Source: an uncultured Aquimarina sp.
GTDB taxonomy: Bacteria; Bacteroidota; Bacteroidia; Flavobacteriales; Flavobacteriaceae
Direction of reading: 5' to 3'
Length of the DNA stretch: 64,000 bases
Assembly (NCBI GenBank): GCA_947496705.1
Contig: CANMDW010000003.1
Location: 529,622-593,621 of the forward strand
A program made the translations under genes and the position numbers. This document shows, one piece after another, positions 8,843 through 17,795 of this stretch (within the stretch, counting starts at the first letter, position 1; each line of letters starts with the position of its first letter). Under the pieces are notes generated by a model. That model was not told where the DNA came from. It did not search any database and saw only the letters and a list, made by a program, of their open reading frames with translations.

Positions 8843-10609
8843 TTACAGTTGTTTGTCTATCGCTGCAATCACTCTGGAAGCTTTATCATAATCCTGCTGC
8901 ATTGCCGAAGTAGAAGATGGTGTATACCTGGCAAATTCGCAGCTCTCTAATAGTGCAATGAACTCTATGGATATGGTATCATCTACTTCACGCTCTTTTA
9001 ATAACCGTTGTATGCGATCCTTGCTCATCTCACTGGTTTGGATATGCAGTTTTGCTTTCAGGTAATTATGCAGCGCCCGCTCCATCGCGATATAGAATTC
9101 TTTTTGATTGCCTAAATTTTTCCTGGCTTCAGAAAGGTATTTACGTGCCAGCTTATTTGCTTTACGCACCCGGTTACCACTCACATCACTTTGTCTTTCT
9201 TCTCTCCTTTTTCCGAAGAAAAGAAACAGTGGAATGGCCAGCAATGGGGCTGTTAATGACACCCAAAAGGCAGTAGATTTAAAAAAATACTCTTTTTGAA
9301 TAGGCTGAAGATTCGCATTCAGCTTCAGAAACCTGAATTGATTTCCTGTTTGAGTCACCAGTCTTTTACCTGTTCCTTCAGACTCTGATGTAACAACCGT
9401 ATTTCCACCATCTGGACCCGTCTTTACATTAATCACAATCTCATCTGAGGTAATTCGTTTATAGGTTTCGGTTTTAAGATCAAAATACGAAAATGAAATC
9501 GATGGTATTGGATATTTGCCCTTATACTGGGGTACCAGGGTATAGGTATCTGATATATTACCTGCCATGCCGGTAAGATTGGTTCGTACCCGCTCATTAT
9601 GTTGCGGTTCATATTGCTCTAATCCATTGGGCACATTAAGCTTTGGGAGATCAAATAATTTCAAATTCCCGTTTCCGGAAACGATTACTTTGGCATCCAA
9701 AGATTCTGTAGCATCCAAAACGGTCTTACTGGTGGTTACCTTGAACTCAAAATCTCCTACTGCACCAGAAAAATCATCAGGTTTTCCTTGTGCGGGAAGG
9801 GGTTTTACATTAATCTTTCTATTTCCTGCAGCCACCGTTTTATTAACCGTTGTATATAATCTGCCTCCAAAAATATCTCTTCTTTTTGTGGGCACATCTA
9901 CCGAAACCGTGAGTGTAAGAGGTTCGATATTCAATTTTCCGGTTTTTTGTGGATACAATACTGTTTTGCGAAGTACTACATATCGATACGGCTCTCCGTT
10001 ATACTGCCCATTTTCGATTTTAAGCTGCTTCATATCGATTGCCTGGCTCCAGAAATCACTGTATTTTGGGCTATCCAACTCTCGCCAGTTACTTACACTT
10101 ATTCTTGGACTCACATAGAGTTTATATACTACCGTGATCGCTTCATTCAAATAAGGACTTGCTTTGGAAACCTCGGCAATGAGATGTAAATTCTCACTGG
10201 CCACAAAATCGGTATCATTGCCATCTTTGGGTTTATCGACTGCACCGGTTACTTCTACCTGTATCGGTAATGTTTTATAGATCTGACCATCAATCTCTAT
10301 AGTGGCTTGTTTTATCGTAAATTTTCCTCTGCCTTTGGGTTCCAGAAAATAACTGAATGTTTTTGAATAGGATCTCTTACCATTAACCCACGAATTGCTT
10401 ATGGATTGGTTAGGGCCACCGACCACGGTAAATCCCAAAAAAGACGGGGGTGTAAAATTGTCTCCATCCTTATTCATTTCAAAATCTACTCGTAATCTTT
10501 CATTTACACCCAGCTTTTTCTTACTTACCTTGGCTTCAAACTTTACCTGAGCCAATGCAAGTTGCATCGTCATTAGAAATAGTGTTAGAAAAATTAGTTT
10601 TAGTTTCAT
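8843..10609 (-). CDS. batD: BatD: periplasmic oxygen-tolerance protein
   Basis: A 588-residue BatD-family protein with signal peptide (MTMQLALAQVKFEAKVSKKK), a long beta-sandwich-rich periplasmic region (about 22-430, including the BatD-typical NERLRVDFEMN and PSFLGFTVVGGP), one membrane helix at about 455-475 (STAFWVSLTAPLLAIPLFLF) and a cytoplasmic helical tail with conserved KARKYLSEARKNL-type sequence. It is probably translationally coupled to batE. It presumably partners the VWA proteins BatA and BatB in a membrane complex. Confidence 0.92.
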   Translation of the reverse strand: MKLKLIFLTLFLMTMQLALAQVKFEAKVSKKKLGVNERLRVDFEMNKDGDNFTPPSFLGFTVVGGPNQSISNSWVNGKRSYSKTFSYFLEPKGRGKFTIKQATIEIDGQIYKTLPIQVEVTGAVDKPKDGNDTDFVASENLHLIAEVSKASPYLNEAITVVYKLYVSPRISVSNWRELDSPKYSDFWSQAIDMKQLKIENGQYNGEPYRYVVLRKTVLYPQKTGKLNIEPLTLTVSVDVPTKRRDIFGGRLYTTVNKTVAAGNRKINVKPLPAQGKPDDFSGAVGDFEFKVTTSKTVLDATESLDAKVIVSGNGNLKLFDLPKLNVPNGLEQYEPQHNERVRTNLTGMAGNISDTYTLVPQYKGKYPIPSISFSYFDLKTETYKRITSDEIVINVKTGPDGGNTVVTSESEGTGKRLVTQTGNQFRFLKLNANLQPIQKEYFFKSTAFWVSLTAPLLAIPLFLFFGKRREERQSDVSGNRVRKANKLARKYLSEARKNLGNQKEFYIAMERALHNYLKAKLHIQTSEMSKDRIQRLLKEREVDDTISIEFIALLESCEFARYTPSSTSAMQQDYDKASRVIAAIDKQL

Positions 10610-10623
10610 TTTTATTTCGTTAA

Positions 10624-10653
10624 GACCTTGAAGGTTTTAAAAGCCTTCAAAGT
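10624..10653. repeat. Intergenic palindrome between batC and batD
   Basis: GACCTTGAAGG and a near complement GCCTTCAAAGTC enclose TTTTAAAA. A closely related palindrome occurs in the next gap (11578-11601). It probably belongs to a dispersed short palindromic repeat family rather than being a strong terminator, since the operon continues. Confidence 0.55.
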
Positions 10654-10676
10654 CTATGTCTTTCTGATTATATTAT

Positions 10677-11555
10677 TTACCAATCTTTATCGGTTTTTAC
10701 CTTTTGACCCTGAGCTTTTTTTGCATTGATCTTATCCTGTACCTTCTTTTCCTGATTGTTCATAGCTTCAAGTAAACTCTTTACACGCTCTGGAGATAAT
10801 TGTCCTTGCGGGCGTTGAGGTTGTTCCTTAGGCTCGCCTTGCTCATCTTTTTTATCTTCTCCTTCACCTTTTTGCTCATCTTTGGGCTGGCCTTTATCAT
10901 CTTTTTCTTTATCTCCTTCTTCTTTTTTATCTTCTCCCTCATCGCCTTTGTCTTTTTGGTCTCCTCCTTTTTCTTTTTCCTTCTCTCCTTCATCGCCTTT
11001 TTTATCCTCTTTGTCATCTCCTTCTTTCTGATCTTTATTATCCTGATTCTGATCTTTGTCCTGGTCCTTATTCTGATCATCCTGATTTTGATCATTCTGC
11101 TGTTGTTCCAGCATTTTCTTTGCTAAAGCCAGATTATAGCGGGTTTCATCATCTTTTGGATTGTTTCTAAGCGCATTTTTATAGGCTTCTACTGCTTCTT
11201 TGTATTTTTTTTGTTCCATAAAGGTGTTTCCTTTATTGTGGAAAGCCTTATGTTTTTCGGTTTTGGCAGAGGCAACTTTTGCCGCTTCTGTATAACGATG
11301 GGTAGCTTCATCATATTTTGCAGAATTGTAATAGGCATTGGCCAAATTATATTTTGCCGTAGGATCTACCGGGTTTTTTGCAATCGCTTTTCGATATTCG
11401 CCTTCGGCTTTTGGAAAATTACCGTTTTGCACCAGCATGGTATTCCCCGAAGCTATCAGCTGATTTGCTTCATTAACAATTCGTTCCCTGTCTTCTTCTT
11501 GCGAAAACAAAAATCCAAATTGGAAACATATGATGATGATGATTAATTTTTTCAT
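10677..11555 (-). CDS. batC: BatC: TPR protein with long acidic/basic low-complexity tail
   Basis: A 292-residue protein with signal peptide (about 1-18), three TPR motifs (about 20-150; DPTAKYNLANAYYNSAKYDE and KAFHNKGNTFMEQKKYKEAV) and a strikingly biased Lys/Glu/Asp/Gln segment (about 155-255) ending in QLSPERVKSLLEAMNNQEKK. TPR plus charged tail is typical of BatC. The tail is DNA-repetitive and generates long spurious frames on both strands. It probably scaffolds other Bat components in the periplasm. Confidence 0.9.
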   Translation of the reverse strand: MKKLIIIIICFQFGFLFSQEEDRERIVNEANQLIASGNTMLVQNGNFPKAEGEYRKAIAKNPVDPTAKYNLANAYYNSAKYDEATHRYTEAAKVASAKTEKHKAFHNKGNTFMEQKKYKEAVEAYKNALRNNPKDDETRYNLALAKKMLEQQQNDQNQDDQNKDQDKDQNQDNKDQKEGDDKEDKKGDEGEKEKEKGGDQKDKGDEGEDKKEEGDKEKDDKGQPKDEQKGEGEDKKDEQGEPKEQPQRPQGQLSPERVKSLLEAMNNQEKKVQDKINAKKAQGQKVKTDKDW

Positions 11556-11577
11556 TTTATTCGTTCTAATTTGAGAC

Positions 11578-11601
11578 TTTCAAGGTTTTGAAAACCTTGA
11601 A
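11578..11601. repeat. Intergenic palindrome between batB and batC
   Basis: A near-perfect palindrome, TTCAAGGTTTTGAAAACCTT plus GAA. It is related to the one at 10624-10653. Confidence 0.6.
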
Positions 11602-11609
11602 GGTTTACT

Positions 11610-12644
11610 TTACTGCTCATTAAACAGGTTCAATTTCTTCACCCAGGATGTTTTTCTTTCCAACAGGAAAATATCTAAAAATAATAATAATAATCCTGCT
11701 CCCAGAAACCATTGAAACTGGTCTTTAAAATCTGCAAACTGTTTGGCTTCAAATTCTTTTTTATCCATATTTTGTAGAATTTCGGTTACCTCTTCTACTA
11801 CTTTAGTCGTATTTCTACCATCAATGTATGTGCCATTTGCTTCATTGGCGATTTCCTGCAAAGTTGTCGTGTTTAGTTTGGTAATTACGGTCTCTCCCTG
11901 ACTATTTTTCTTATAACTCTGTACAATTCTGTTTCGTTTTATGGGGATAGGCCCTCCTTTTTCAGATCCTACACCGATGGTAAAAATTTTAATCCCTTCT
12001 TTGGAAGCCTCTTCGGCAATGGTTTTTGTGTTCCCTTCATGATCTTCTCCGTCACTTACAATAAACAGCACCCGATTGGTTTGTTCTTCATCATTATAAT
12101 AAGTTTTGGCCAATTCGATAGCTTCATAAATGGCGGTACCTTGAGAAGAAAGCATATCGGTATTCATAGCTTGCAGGAACATTTTTCCCGAAGCATAATC
12201 TGTAGTAATCGGCAATTGCGGAAATGCACTGGCAGCATAGGCAATGATACCTATGCGGTCGCTGGCCAGATTATTAATGATCTGAGTTACTAATTGTTTG
12301 GATTTTTCTAATCTGTTGGGTGCAATATCCTCGGCAAGCATACTTTTGGATACATCCATGGCAAAAACCACATCTACTCCTTCACGCTTTACGGTTTCCA
12401 GCTTTGTTCCTATTTTAGGATTTACCAGGGCGATCACCAGGCAAGCCAGAGCAAGACAAATTACAATAATTTTTAAAATAGATTTAAAAACAGATTGATT
12501 AGGGCTTAATTTTTTCAGCAATACTGCGTCTGCAAATTTCTTTTGTGTCGTTTTTTTCCAAACCAAAACACCTAGAAACAACAGAATTAGTATCGGAATA
12601 CCCAATAACAGCCAGAAATATATTTTTTCTTCGAGTAAGTACAT
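11610..12644 (-). CDS. batB: BatB: VWA-domain membrane protein
   Basis: A 344-residue protein with two N-terminal membrane helices (about 8-30 and 55-75), a von Willebrand factor A domain (about 90-290) and a C-terminal helix (about 310-330). The metal-ion-dependent adhesion site is present (AMDVSKSM, Asp97-Ser99-Ser101, plus SDGEDHEGN). It is a paralogue of BatA and precedes batC on the same strand. Confidence 0.92.
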   Translation of the reverse strand: MYLLEEKIYFWLLLGIPILILLFLGVLVWKKTTQKKFADAVLLKKLSPNQSVFKSILKIIVICLALACLVIALVNPKIGTKLETVKREGVDVVFAMDVSKSMLAEDIAPNRLEKSKQLVTQIINNLASDRIGIIAYAASAFPQLPITTDYASGKMFLQAMNTDMLSSQGTAIYEAIELAKTYYNDEEQTNRVLFIVSDGEDHEGNTKTIAEEASKEGIKIFTIGVGSEKGGPIPIKRNRIVQSYKKNSQGETVITKLNTTTLQEIANEANGTYIDGRNTTKVVEEVTEILQNMDKKEFEAKQFADFKDQFQWFLGAGLLLLFLDIFLLERKTSWVKKLNLFNEQ

Positions 12645-12683
12645 GTATTGTTTTATTTTTTTGCCACAAACCTGCCTTGATAT

Positions 12684-13688
12684 CTACACAAAACTTCTAA
12701 ACACCGTATATCGCAACAAAAATTCCATAAAAATCAGCAGTCCTGCAAGCAATACCAGCGATCTGAATTTTTCTTCATAATTATAGAATTTAAACTCTTC
12801 GATATCTGTTTTTTCTAATTTATCAATTTCCTGATATATCTGTTCTAATTTTTTGTTATTTGTTGCTCTAAAATATTTACCTCCCGTTACTTTAGCGATT
12901 TCTTTGAGCAATTCTTCATCGATTTCTACCTGTACCCTGCCATATTGAAAAGATCCATTGGGTAAGATCGCAACCGGCGCCAATGCCATGCCGTTGGTTC
13001 CTAAACCAATGGTATACGTTTTTATCCCGTATTCTACTGCCAGTTCTGAAGCTATTTTAGGATCAATAAACCCCGCATTATTAGAACCATCGGTAAGCAA
13101 AATAATTACTTTACTTTTGGCTTTACTGTCTTTAAGTCGATTTACCGATGTGGCCAATCCCATTCCTATAGCGGTACCATTCTCCAGCACATTGTCATAT
13201 CGCACATCCTTCATACTACTAAGCACAATAGATTTATCACTGGTAATGGGTGTTTTGGTAAAGCTTTCTCCGGCATATACCACCAAACCGATACGATCAT
13301 TGGGCCGGTCTTTGATAAATTCGGCAGCAACTTCCTTTAATGCTTCCAACCGATTGGGTCTAAGGTCTTTTGCCAGCATACTGGCCGAAACGTCTATCGA
13401 CATCACAATATCGATACCTTTGGTAGTCTTGGTTTTGGTAGATACATCTACGGTTCTTGGCCTGGCCAATGCGGTAATAATCAAAGACAATGCAACCAAT
13501 CTGATCATAAACAATAGTGGTTTGAGTCTGGTTAACCAACTTCCTGAGATCTTAAATCCTTTGATACTGGATATCTTCAATTCGGCTTGCTGCTTATTTC
13601 GTTTCCAGATAAACCACGCTATTGCCAGTGGTAGTAGTAAAAACAACCAAAAAAACTGTGGGTTCTCGAATGTAAAATTTTCAAACAT
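12684..13688 (-). CDS. batA: BatA: VWA-domain membrane protein
   Basis: A 334-residue protein with the same plan as BatB: two N-terminal helices, a VWA domain (MIDAS DVSAS at 99-103, LTDGSNNAGF further on) and a C-terminal helix. The start lies 2 bp after the stop of the upstream BatD-like gene, a sign of coupled translation. Confidence 0.92.
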   Translation of the reverse strand: MFENFTFENPQFFWLFLLLPLAIAWFIWKRNKQQAELKISSIKGFKISGSWLTRLKPLLFMIRLVALSLIITALARPRTVDVSTKTKTTKGIDIVMSIDVSASMLAKDLRPNRLEALKEVAAEFIKDRPNDRIGLVVYAGESFTKTPITSDKSIVLSSMKDVRYDNVLENGTAIGMGLATSVNRLKDSKAKSKVIILLTDGSNNAGFIDPKIASELAVEYGIKTYTIGLGTNGMALAPVAILPNGSFQYGRVQVEIDEELLKEIAKVTGGKYFRATNNKKLEQIYQEIDKLEKTDIEEFKFYNYEEKFRSLVLLAGLLIFMEFLLRYTVFRSFV

Positions 13689-13690
13689 TG

Positions 13691-15367
13691 TTATTTGGCA
13701 TTTCTAAGTTCTACAGAATTCATGATACGCTCGGCTACTTCTTTTGCATAGCGATCTTCGATATCATATACTATGGTTATTTGTTGAAATCCTCCGTTCT
13801 CGGCAAAATTCAACATCAAATAGTCGTTTTTTTGTTGCTTTTTGGTTACAGGATTTTTTACTTCCAGGCTTCCAAAGACCTTGATTCCTTTTGCACCGCC
13901 CAGGGTTTCATATTCTTCATTTTTTACCGAGATATTTTTAGCTCCCTGAGTTTCAAAAGCTCCTACTACACCTTCTACAGCCTTTTTCAAATCGACTTGT
14001 GTAGATTGATTGTACTGAAGGGTACTCACAACGACATAAAAGTTTCCTATCAGGCTTCCGTAGATAAAAGTTTCGTTGCCTTTGAGGATTTGCTTTTGCT
14101 CGTCGGTCATTTGATATGCATTACGAATCAATACCCTGGGGGTAGCAACCGTAACAGGAGGTGACCCATAGGCACTTGTGATCCATTGGGTTTCGGCCAG
14201 TTCTTTGGTTGGGTGGCCAAGCAGTGTGTCTTTAACTACATCATACCCTTTTACCATAATAAAAACAAGAAGTGTGATTGCGATGACTGCTATTCCTCCC
14301 AAACTTCCAAAAATAATTTTCTTCCTGCGTTTTTTCTCTGCCACCTCTTTTCTGTATTCTTCATCGGCCAGTAACTCTTCTTCAGTAGGTTCTGGTATGG
14401 CACTTTTTGTTTTGTGAATCACCTGTTCGATCACATTACGATCTGCTTTTGCTGTGATTATATCAGGTTTAGACTTGGCAAACTTGGCCATATCTGCAGT
14501 TTTCAAAACATTTTTAAGTTCTTCGATCGTTGCTTTATCCAGATGAAGCGATCCGGATTTTATCTCTTCATCGAGCCGTGCAATCAGTTCGTCGGTAGTG
14601 CTTTCCATCGCATGATCATATACCTCTTCATCAATATATTTACGGGCAGTATCACTTAATTGCGAATAGTATTCTTTGTGTGACTCTTTTTCCAGTAAAT
14701 GAGATTCGTCGATTCTTTTAAGCGCCAGGATGGCTCTTTCGTAAGGAGGTAGCTCATCTTCTTTATTTGCTGCACGTTTCTTTCTTCGAAACACAAAAAA
14801 AGCAATAACTCCCAGTATGAATAATGGAATCCCTATCCATAACAGCCATTTCTTCCAATTAAAAGCAAATTTGGCATCTACATCGACCAAAGGTTTGATC
14901 TCATACATTTTCTGTTTGGTGGTATCGACCAGCACATCCCTAACTTCAACCTTAAGAGAATCTGTGAAAAAAGCCTGGTCTCCTATCATTACCTTTTGCC
15001 CGGGAATGGTATAATGCCCAGAATCGAATTGGGTAAGCGCATATTCTTTAATTAAACTAAAACGCTTCCCTTTTTTGGTGGTGTCAATTTTATAGGAATC
15101 AATTACTTCGAGGGGTGTAAAGGTTGGTCCTTCGGGAAAAACAACAATCTGGGTGGAGTCTGCCTCTACTTGCATTTTATATCTGATTTCTTCTCCAATA
15201 TCAATTGATGTAGAATCGATTGTTGCCGAGACCTGGGCGAGGGCTTGTTGTCCCAAAAACATAAAAAAGGATATTATAAAGAACATCCCCCTAACCCCCC
15301 TGCCTAGCCAGCAGGCAGGCTTCAAAGGGAAAACAATTTTTTTTATATTTTGAAAATTTCGTTTCAT
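13691..15367 (-). CDS. BatD-like membrane protein between DUF58 and BatA
   Basis: It has a periplasmic N-terminal domain like the first BatD domain (LAQVSATIDSTSIDIGEEIR), a helix at about residue 175 (WLLWIGIPLFILGVIAFFVF), a cytoplasmic helical region, and a second membrane helix (GSLGGIAVIAITLLVFIMV) before a C-terminal extracytoplasmic domain. This position in Bat operons often holds such a protein. The frame is open from a TTG at 15400, but that lies in a palindromic repeat (15376-15400). The ATG at 15367 is more credible, and the ATG at 15286 (MFFIISFFMFLGQQALAQ) is possible. Between these two ATGs a repeat encodes the odd segment KPACWLGRGVRG. Confidence 0.78.
   Translation of the reverse strand: MKRNFQNIKKIVFPLKPACWLGRGVRGMFFIISFFMFLGQQALAQVSATIDSTSIDIGEEIRYKMQVEADSTQIVVFPEGPTFTPLEVIDSYKIDTTKKGKRFSLIKEYALTQFDSGHYTIPGQKVMIGDQAFFTDSLKVEVRDVLVDTTKQKMYEIKPLVDVDAKFAFNWKKWLLWIGIPLFILGVIAFFVFRRKKRAANKEDELPPYERAILALKRIDESHLLEKESHKEYYSQLSDTARKYIDEEVYDHAMESTTDELIARLDEEIKSGSLHLDKATIEELKNVLKTADMAKFAKSKPDIITAKADRNVIEQVIHKTKSAIPEPTEEELLADEEYRKEVAEKKRRKKIIFGSLGGIAVIAITLLVFIMVKGYDVVKDTLLGHPTKELAETQWITSAYGSPPVTVATPRVLIRNAYQMTDEQKQILKGNETFIYGSLIGNFYVVVSTLQYNQSTQVDLKKAVEGVVGAFETQGAKNISVKNEEYETLGGAKGIKVFGSLEVKNPVTKKQQKNDYLMLNFAENGGFQQITIVYDIEDRYAKEVAERIMNSVELRNAK
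15286..15335 (-). repeat. GC-rich palindromic repeat within the leader of the BatD-like gene
   Basis: On the minus strand it reads TTTCCCTTTGAAGCCTGCCT, continuing to GGCAGGGGGGTTAGGGGG. It is the same element as 16398-16437 (TTTCCCCTTTGGGCCTGCCT ... CAGGGGCTAGGGG, plus strand). A shortened version without the central hairpin lies at 16283-16307. Confidence 0.65.
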
Positions 15368-15375
15368 TCTTACAG

Positions 15376-15400
15376 TTTCCGGCTTTCGCCGGAATGACAA
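15376..15400. repeat. Short palindromic repeat (CCGGCTTTCGCCGG type)
   Basis: TTTCCGGCTTTCGCCGGAAT followed by GACAA. A related copy, ATCCCCGCATTCGCCGGGAT, lies at about 24713-24732 in front of the zinc-ribbon gene. Its presence argues against translation starting at 15400. Confidence 0.6.
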
Positions 15401-15412
15401 ATAATTAATGTA

Positions 15413-16279
15413 CTATCCTCTTCTTTTAAAATAGCCTAATAGTTTTTTCACATAGCTTTCATCGATTCGACTACTTAACGAGCCCGCGCCACTTCGCGTG
15501 AAGCTATCCCTGAAATAATCTACACGCTCCTGGTAATATTTGCTATAATTTGACCTTGTTTTTTTAGCACTTGTATTGACTAATAACAATTCTCCGGTTT
15601 CTTCATCTTCCATCTGTACCATCCCAAGATTTGGAATTTTTTCTTCCCTTCTGTCATATACCCGTATTCCTGTAACATCATGTTTGCCACTTACGATCTT
15701 AAGGGTTTGCTGATAGCCATCTGTAATAAAATCAGAAAGGATAAATACGATCGCTTTCTTTTTCATCACATTGGATAGAAATTTTAGCGCTTCAGTAATA
15801 TTGGTCTTCTTGCTTTTGGGTTCAAATTCCAGTAGTTCCCTAATGATCCTTAATACGTGCGACCTTCCCTTTTTGGGAGGAATAAACAGTTCGATTTCAT
15901 CGGTAAACAAAATAAGCCCGATTTTATCGTTATTTTGTGTTGCCGAAAATGCTAAGGTAGCTGCAATCTCGGTAATTATTCCTTTTTTGAATTGCTCCTG
16001 GGTACCAAAAAGCTGTGATCCCGAGACATCGACCATCAACATCATGGTAAGCTCACGCTCCTCTTCAAATACTTTTATATAGGGCTCGTTATACCGGGCC
16101 GTTACATTCCAATCGATATTGCGCACATCATCTCCAAACTGATACTGCCGCACTTCGCTGAAAGTCATTCCACGACCTTTGAACGTAGAATGATATTCTC
16201 CTCCAAAGATATGGTCGCTCAAACGACGTGTCTTGATCTCAATCTTACGAACTTTTTTTAGTAACTCTTTGGTATCCAT
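15413..16279 (-). CDS. DUF58 protein of the MoxR/Bat row
   Basis: A 288-residue soluble protein with the DUF58 core: GEYHSTFKGRGMTFSEVRQY, then GDDVRNIDWNVTARYNEPY, then a VWA-like strand (MLMVDVSGSQLFG, about 99-111). DUF58 genes sit next to moxR in nearly all Bat operons and are thought to cooperate with the MoxR ATPase in folding or assembling the membrane VWA proteins. The start is the ATG just after a CCCCTAGCCCCCAAAGGGGG-type repeat. Confidence 0.9.
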   Translation of the reverse strand: MDTKELLKKVRKIEIKTRRLSDHIFGGEYHSTFKGRGMTFSEVRQYQFGDDVRNIDWNVTARYNEPYIKVFEEERELTMMLMVDVSGSQLFGTQEQFKKGIITEIAATLAFSATQNNDKIGLILFTDEIELFIPPKKGRSHVLRIIRELLEFEPKSKKTNITEALKFLSNVMKKKAIVFILSDFITDGYQQTLKIVSGKHDVTGIRVYDRREEKIPNLGMVQMEDEETGELLLVNTSAKKTRSNYSKYYQERVDYFRDSFTRSGAGSLSSRIDESYVKKLLGYFKRRG

Positions 16280-16282
16280 AGC

Positions 16283-16437
16283 AGCCCCCTAGCCCCCAAA
16301 GGGGGAATTCTTATCTGTTGATATTTTATTTCTCTCTCTCATCTTATATCTCATCATAAAAAGCGAAGCTTTTAACCTTCAGCACTCCGTATTAATTTCC
16401 CCTTTGGGCCTGCCTGTCCAGACAGGGGCTAGGGGCT
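16283..16437. repeat. Two GC-rich repeats in the moxR-DUF58 gap
   Basis: 16283-16307 is a short form (CCCCCTAGCCCCCAAAGGGG). 16398-16437 is a full copy with a CCTGCCTGTCCAGACAGG hairpin, and it runs up to the moxR stop. The AT-rich DNA between them holds no gene. Together with 15286-15335 this makes three copies in 1.2 kb of one operon. Confidence 0.6.
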
Positions 16438-17438
16438 TATGGTACTTCAATTTCGTTTACGATCTTATTAATGATATCTTCAGAAGTTACATTTTCGGCT
16501 TCGGCTTCATAGGTAATCCCAATACGGTGACGCAGCACATCATGAATCACGGCACGCACATCTTCTGGGATCACATAGCCTCTTCGTTTTATAAATGCGT
16601 AGCATTTTGCTGCCGTTGCCATATTGATACTACCGCGAGGTGATGCTCCAAAGTTGATCAAAGGTTTTAATTCTTCAAGACCGTATTTTTCTGGATAACG
16701 TGTAGCAAAAACGATATCGAGGATATATTTTTCGATCTTTTCATCCATATATACTTCTCTAACTGCTTTCTGAGCATTCAGAATCTGTTCGACAGAAACA
16801 ACAGGATTTACCTGCTCAAAAGATCCTTTGAGGTTTGCGCGAATAATGAGCTGTTCTTCGTCTAATTTTGGATAATCAATGACTGTTTTCAACATAAAGC
16901 GGTCTACCTGGGCTTCGGGTAACGGATACGTTCCTTCTTGCTCTACGGGGTTCTGAGTGGCCATTACCAAAAACGGCTTGTCTAAAATAAAGGTCTCATC
17001 GCCAATAGTCACTTGTTTCTCCTGCATCGCCTCGAGCAAAGCACTCTGTACTTTTGCCGGAGCACGGTTGATCTCATCGGCCAGGACAAAATTGGCAAAA
17101 ATCGGTCCTTTTTTGATCGAGAAATCGTTCTCCTTCATATTAAAAATGAGCGTTCCTACTACATCGGCTGGTAACAAATCGGGGGTAAACTGGATTCGGC
17201 TGAAGCTTCCGTGAACGGCCTTGGCCAATGTATTAATTGCCAATGTTTTTGCCAATCCGGGAACACCTTCCAGCAGGATATGCCCCTGGCCTAATAATCC
17301 AATGAGTAAACGTTCAACCATATGTTTCTGACCCACAATGACCTTATTCATTTCCAAGGTCAGTAAATCTACAAATGCAGATTCTTTTTCTATTTTCTGG
17401 TTGATTGATGCAATATCAACAGCACTGTTTTCTTCCAT
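16437..17438 (-). CDS. MoxR family AAA+ ATPase
   Basis: A 333-residue MoxR-type ATPase. Walker A is GVPGLAKT (58-65), Walker B VLADEIN (118-124), and sensor 1 lies in MATQNPVEQEGTYPLPEAQV. The AAA lid domain follows, with GASPRGSINMA. It is a cytoplasmic chaperone-like ATPase and the first gene of the Bat row. MoxR proteins are thought to insert metals into, or remodel, VWA-domain partners, which here would be BatA and BatB. Confidence 0.94.
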   Translation of the reverse strand: MEENSAVDIASINQKIEKESAFVDLLTLEMNKVIVGQKHMVERLLIGLLGQGHILLEGVPGLAKTLAINTLAKAVHGSFSRIQFTPDLLPADVVGTLIFNMKENDFSIKKGPIFANFVLADEINRAPAKVQSALLEAMQEKQVTIGDETFILDKPFLVMATQNPVEQEGTYPLPEAQVDRFMLKTVIDYPKLDEEQLIIRANLKGSFEQVNPVVSVEQILNAQKAVREVYMDEKIEKYILDIVFATRYPEKYGLEELKPLINFGASPRGSINMATAAKCYAFIKRRGYVIPEDVRAVIHDVLRHRIGITYEAEAENVTSEDIINKIVNEIEVP

Positions 17439-17795
17439 CTATTCTATTTTTTTTAAAGGCGTGAATTTACTACTCCTTATCCAACATTGCAAATTGTTAA
17501 AATAATTTTCTTTCACTTGTTAATTCTAGGTTAAATATATACCCGGTATGCACAAATTTTACAGTATCTTTAAAGCGCTTTTTAGAAAAATCGGGGCATA
17601 CAGACGCTCATCATTTTCATGACGAGTATTTCAAAAGACGAAGCACACTTTTGGATGTTGCATTTTTTAAAATAATAAACTGAAAGGATCGTCTCTTTTT
17701 TCTTTGAACTCATTTGAACTTTTTGTTTTTAACTTCTTTTGAAGCCTTTAGAAACAAAAAATATGTAAAAAAAGAATGTATCAGCAAATAACTGT
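17439..17795. other. Divergent intergenic region between moxR and the SDR gene
   Basis: 357 bp of AT-rich DNA separating minus-strand moxR from the plus-strand SDR gene. It must contain promoters for both. I see no ORF, strong hairpin or repeat worth naming. Confidence 0.5.

Noticed and set aside
10781..11126. Overlapping Lys/Ile- and Phe/Ile-rich frames within batC
   Set aside because: They arise from the low-complexity charged tail of BatC read in other frames.
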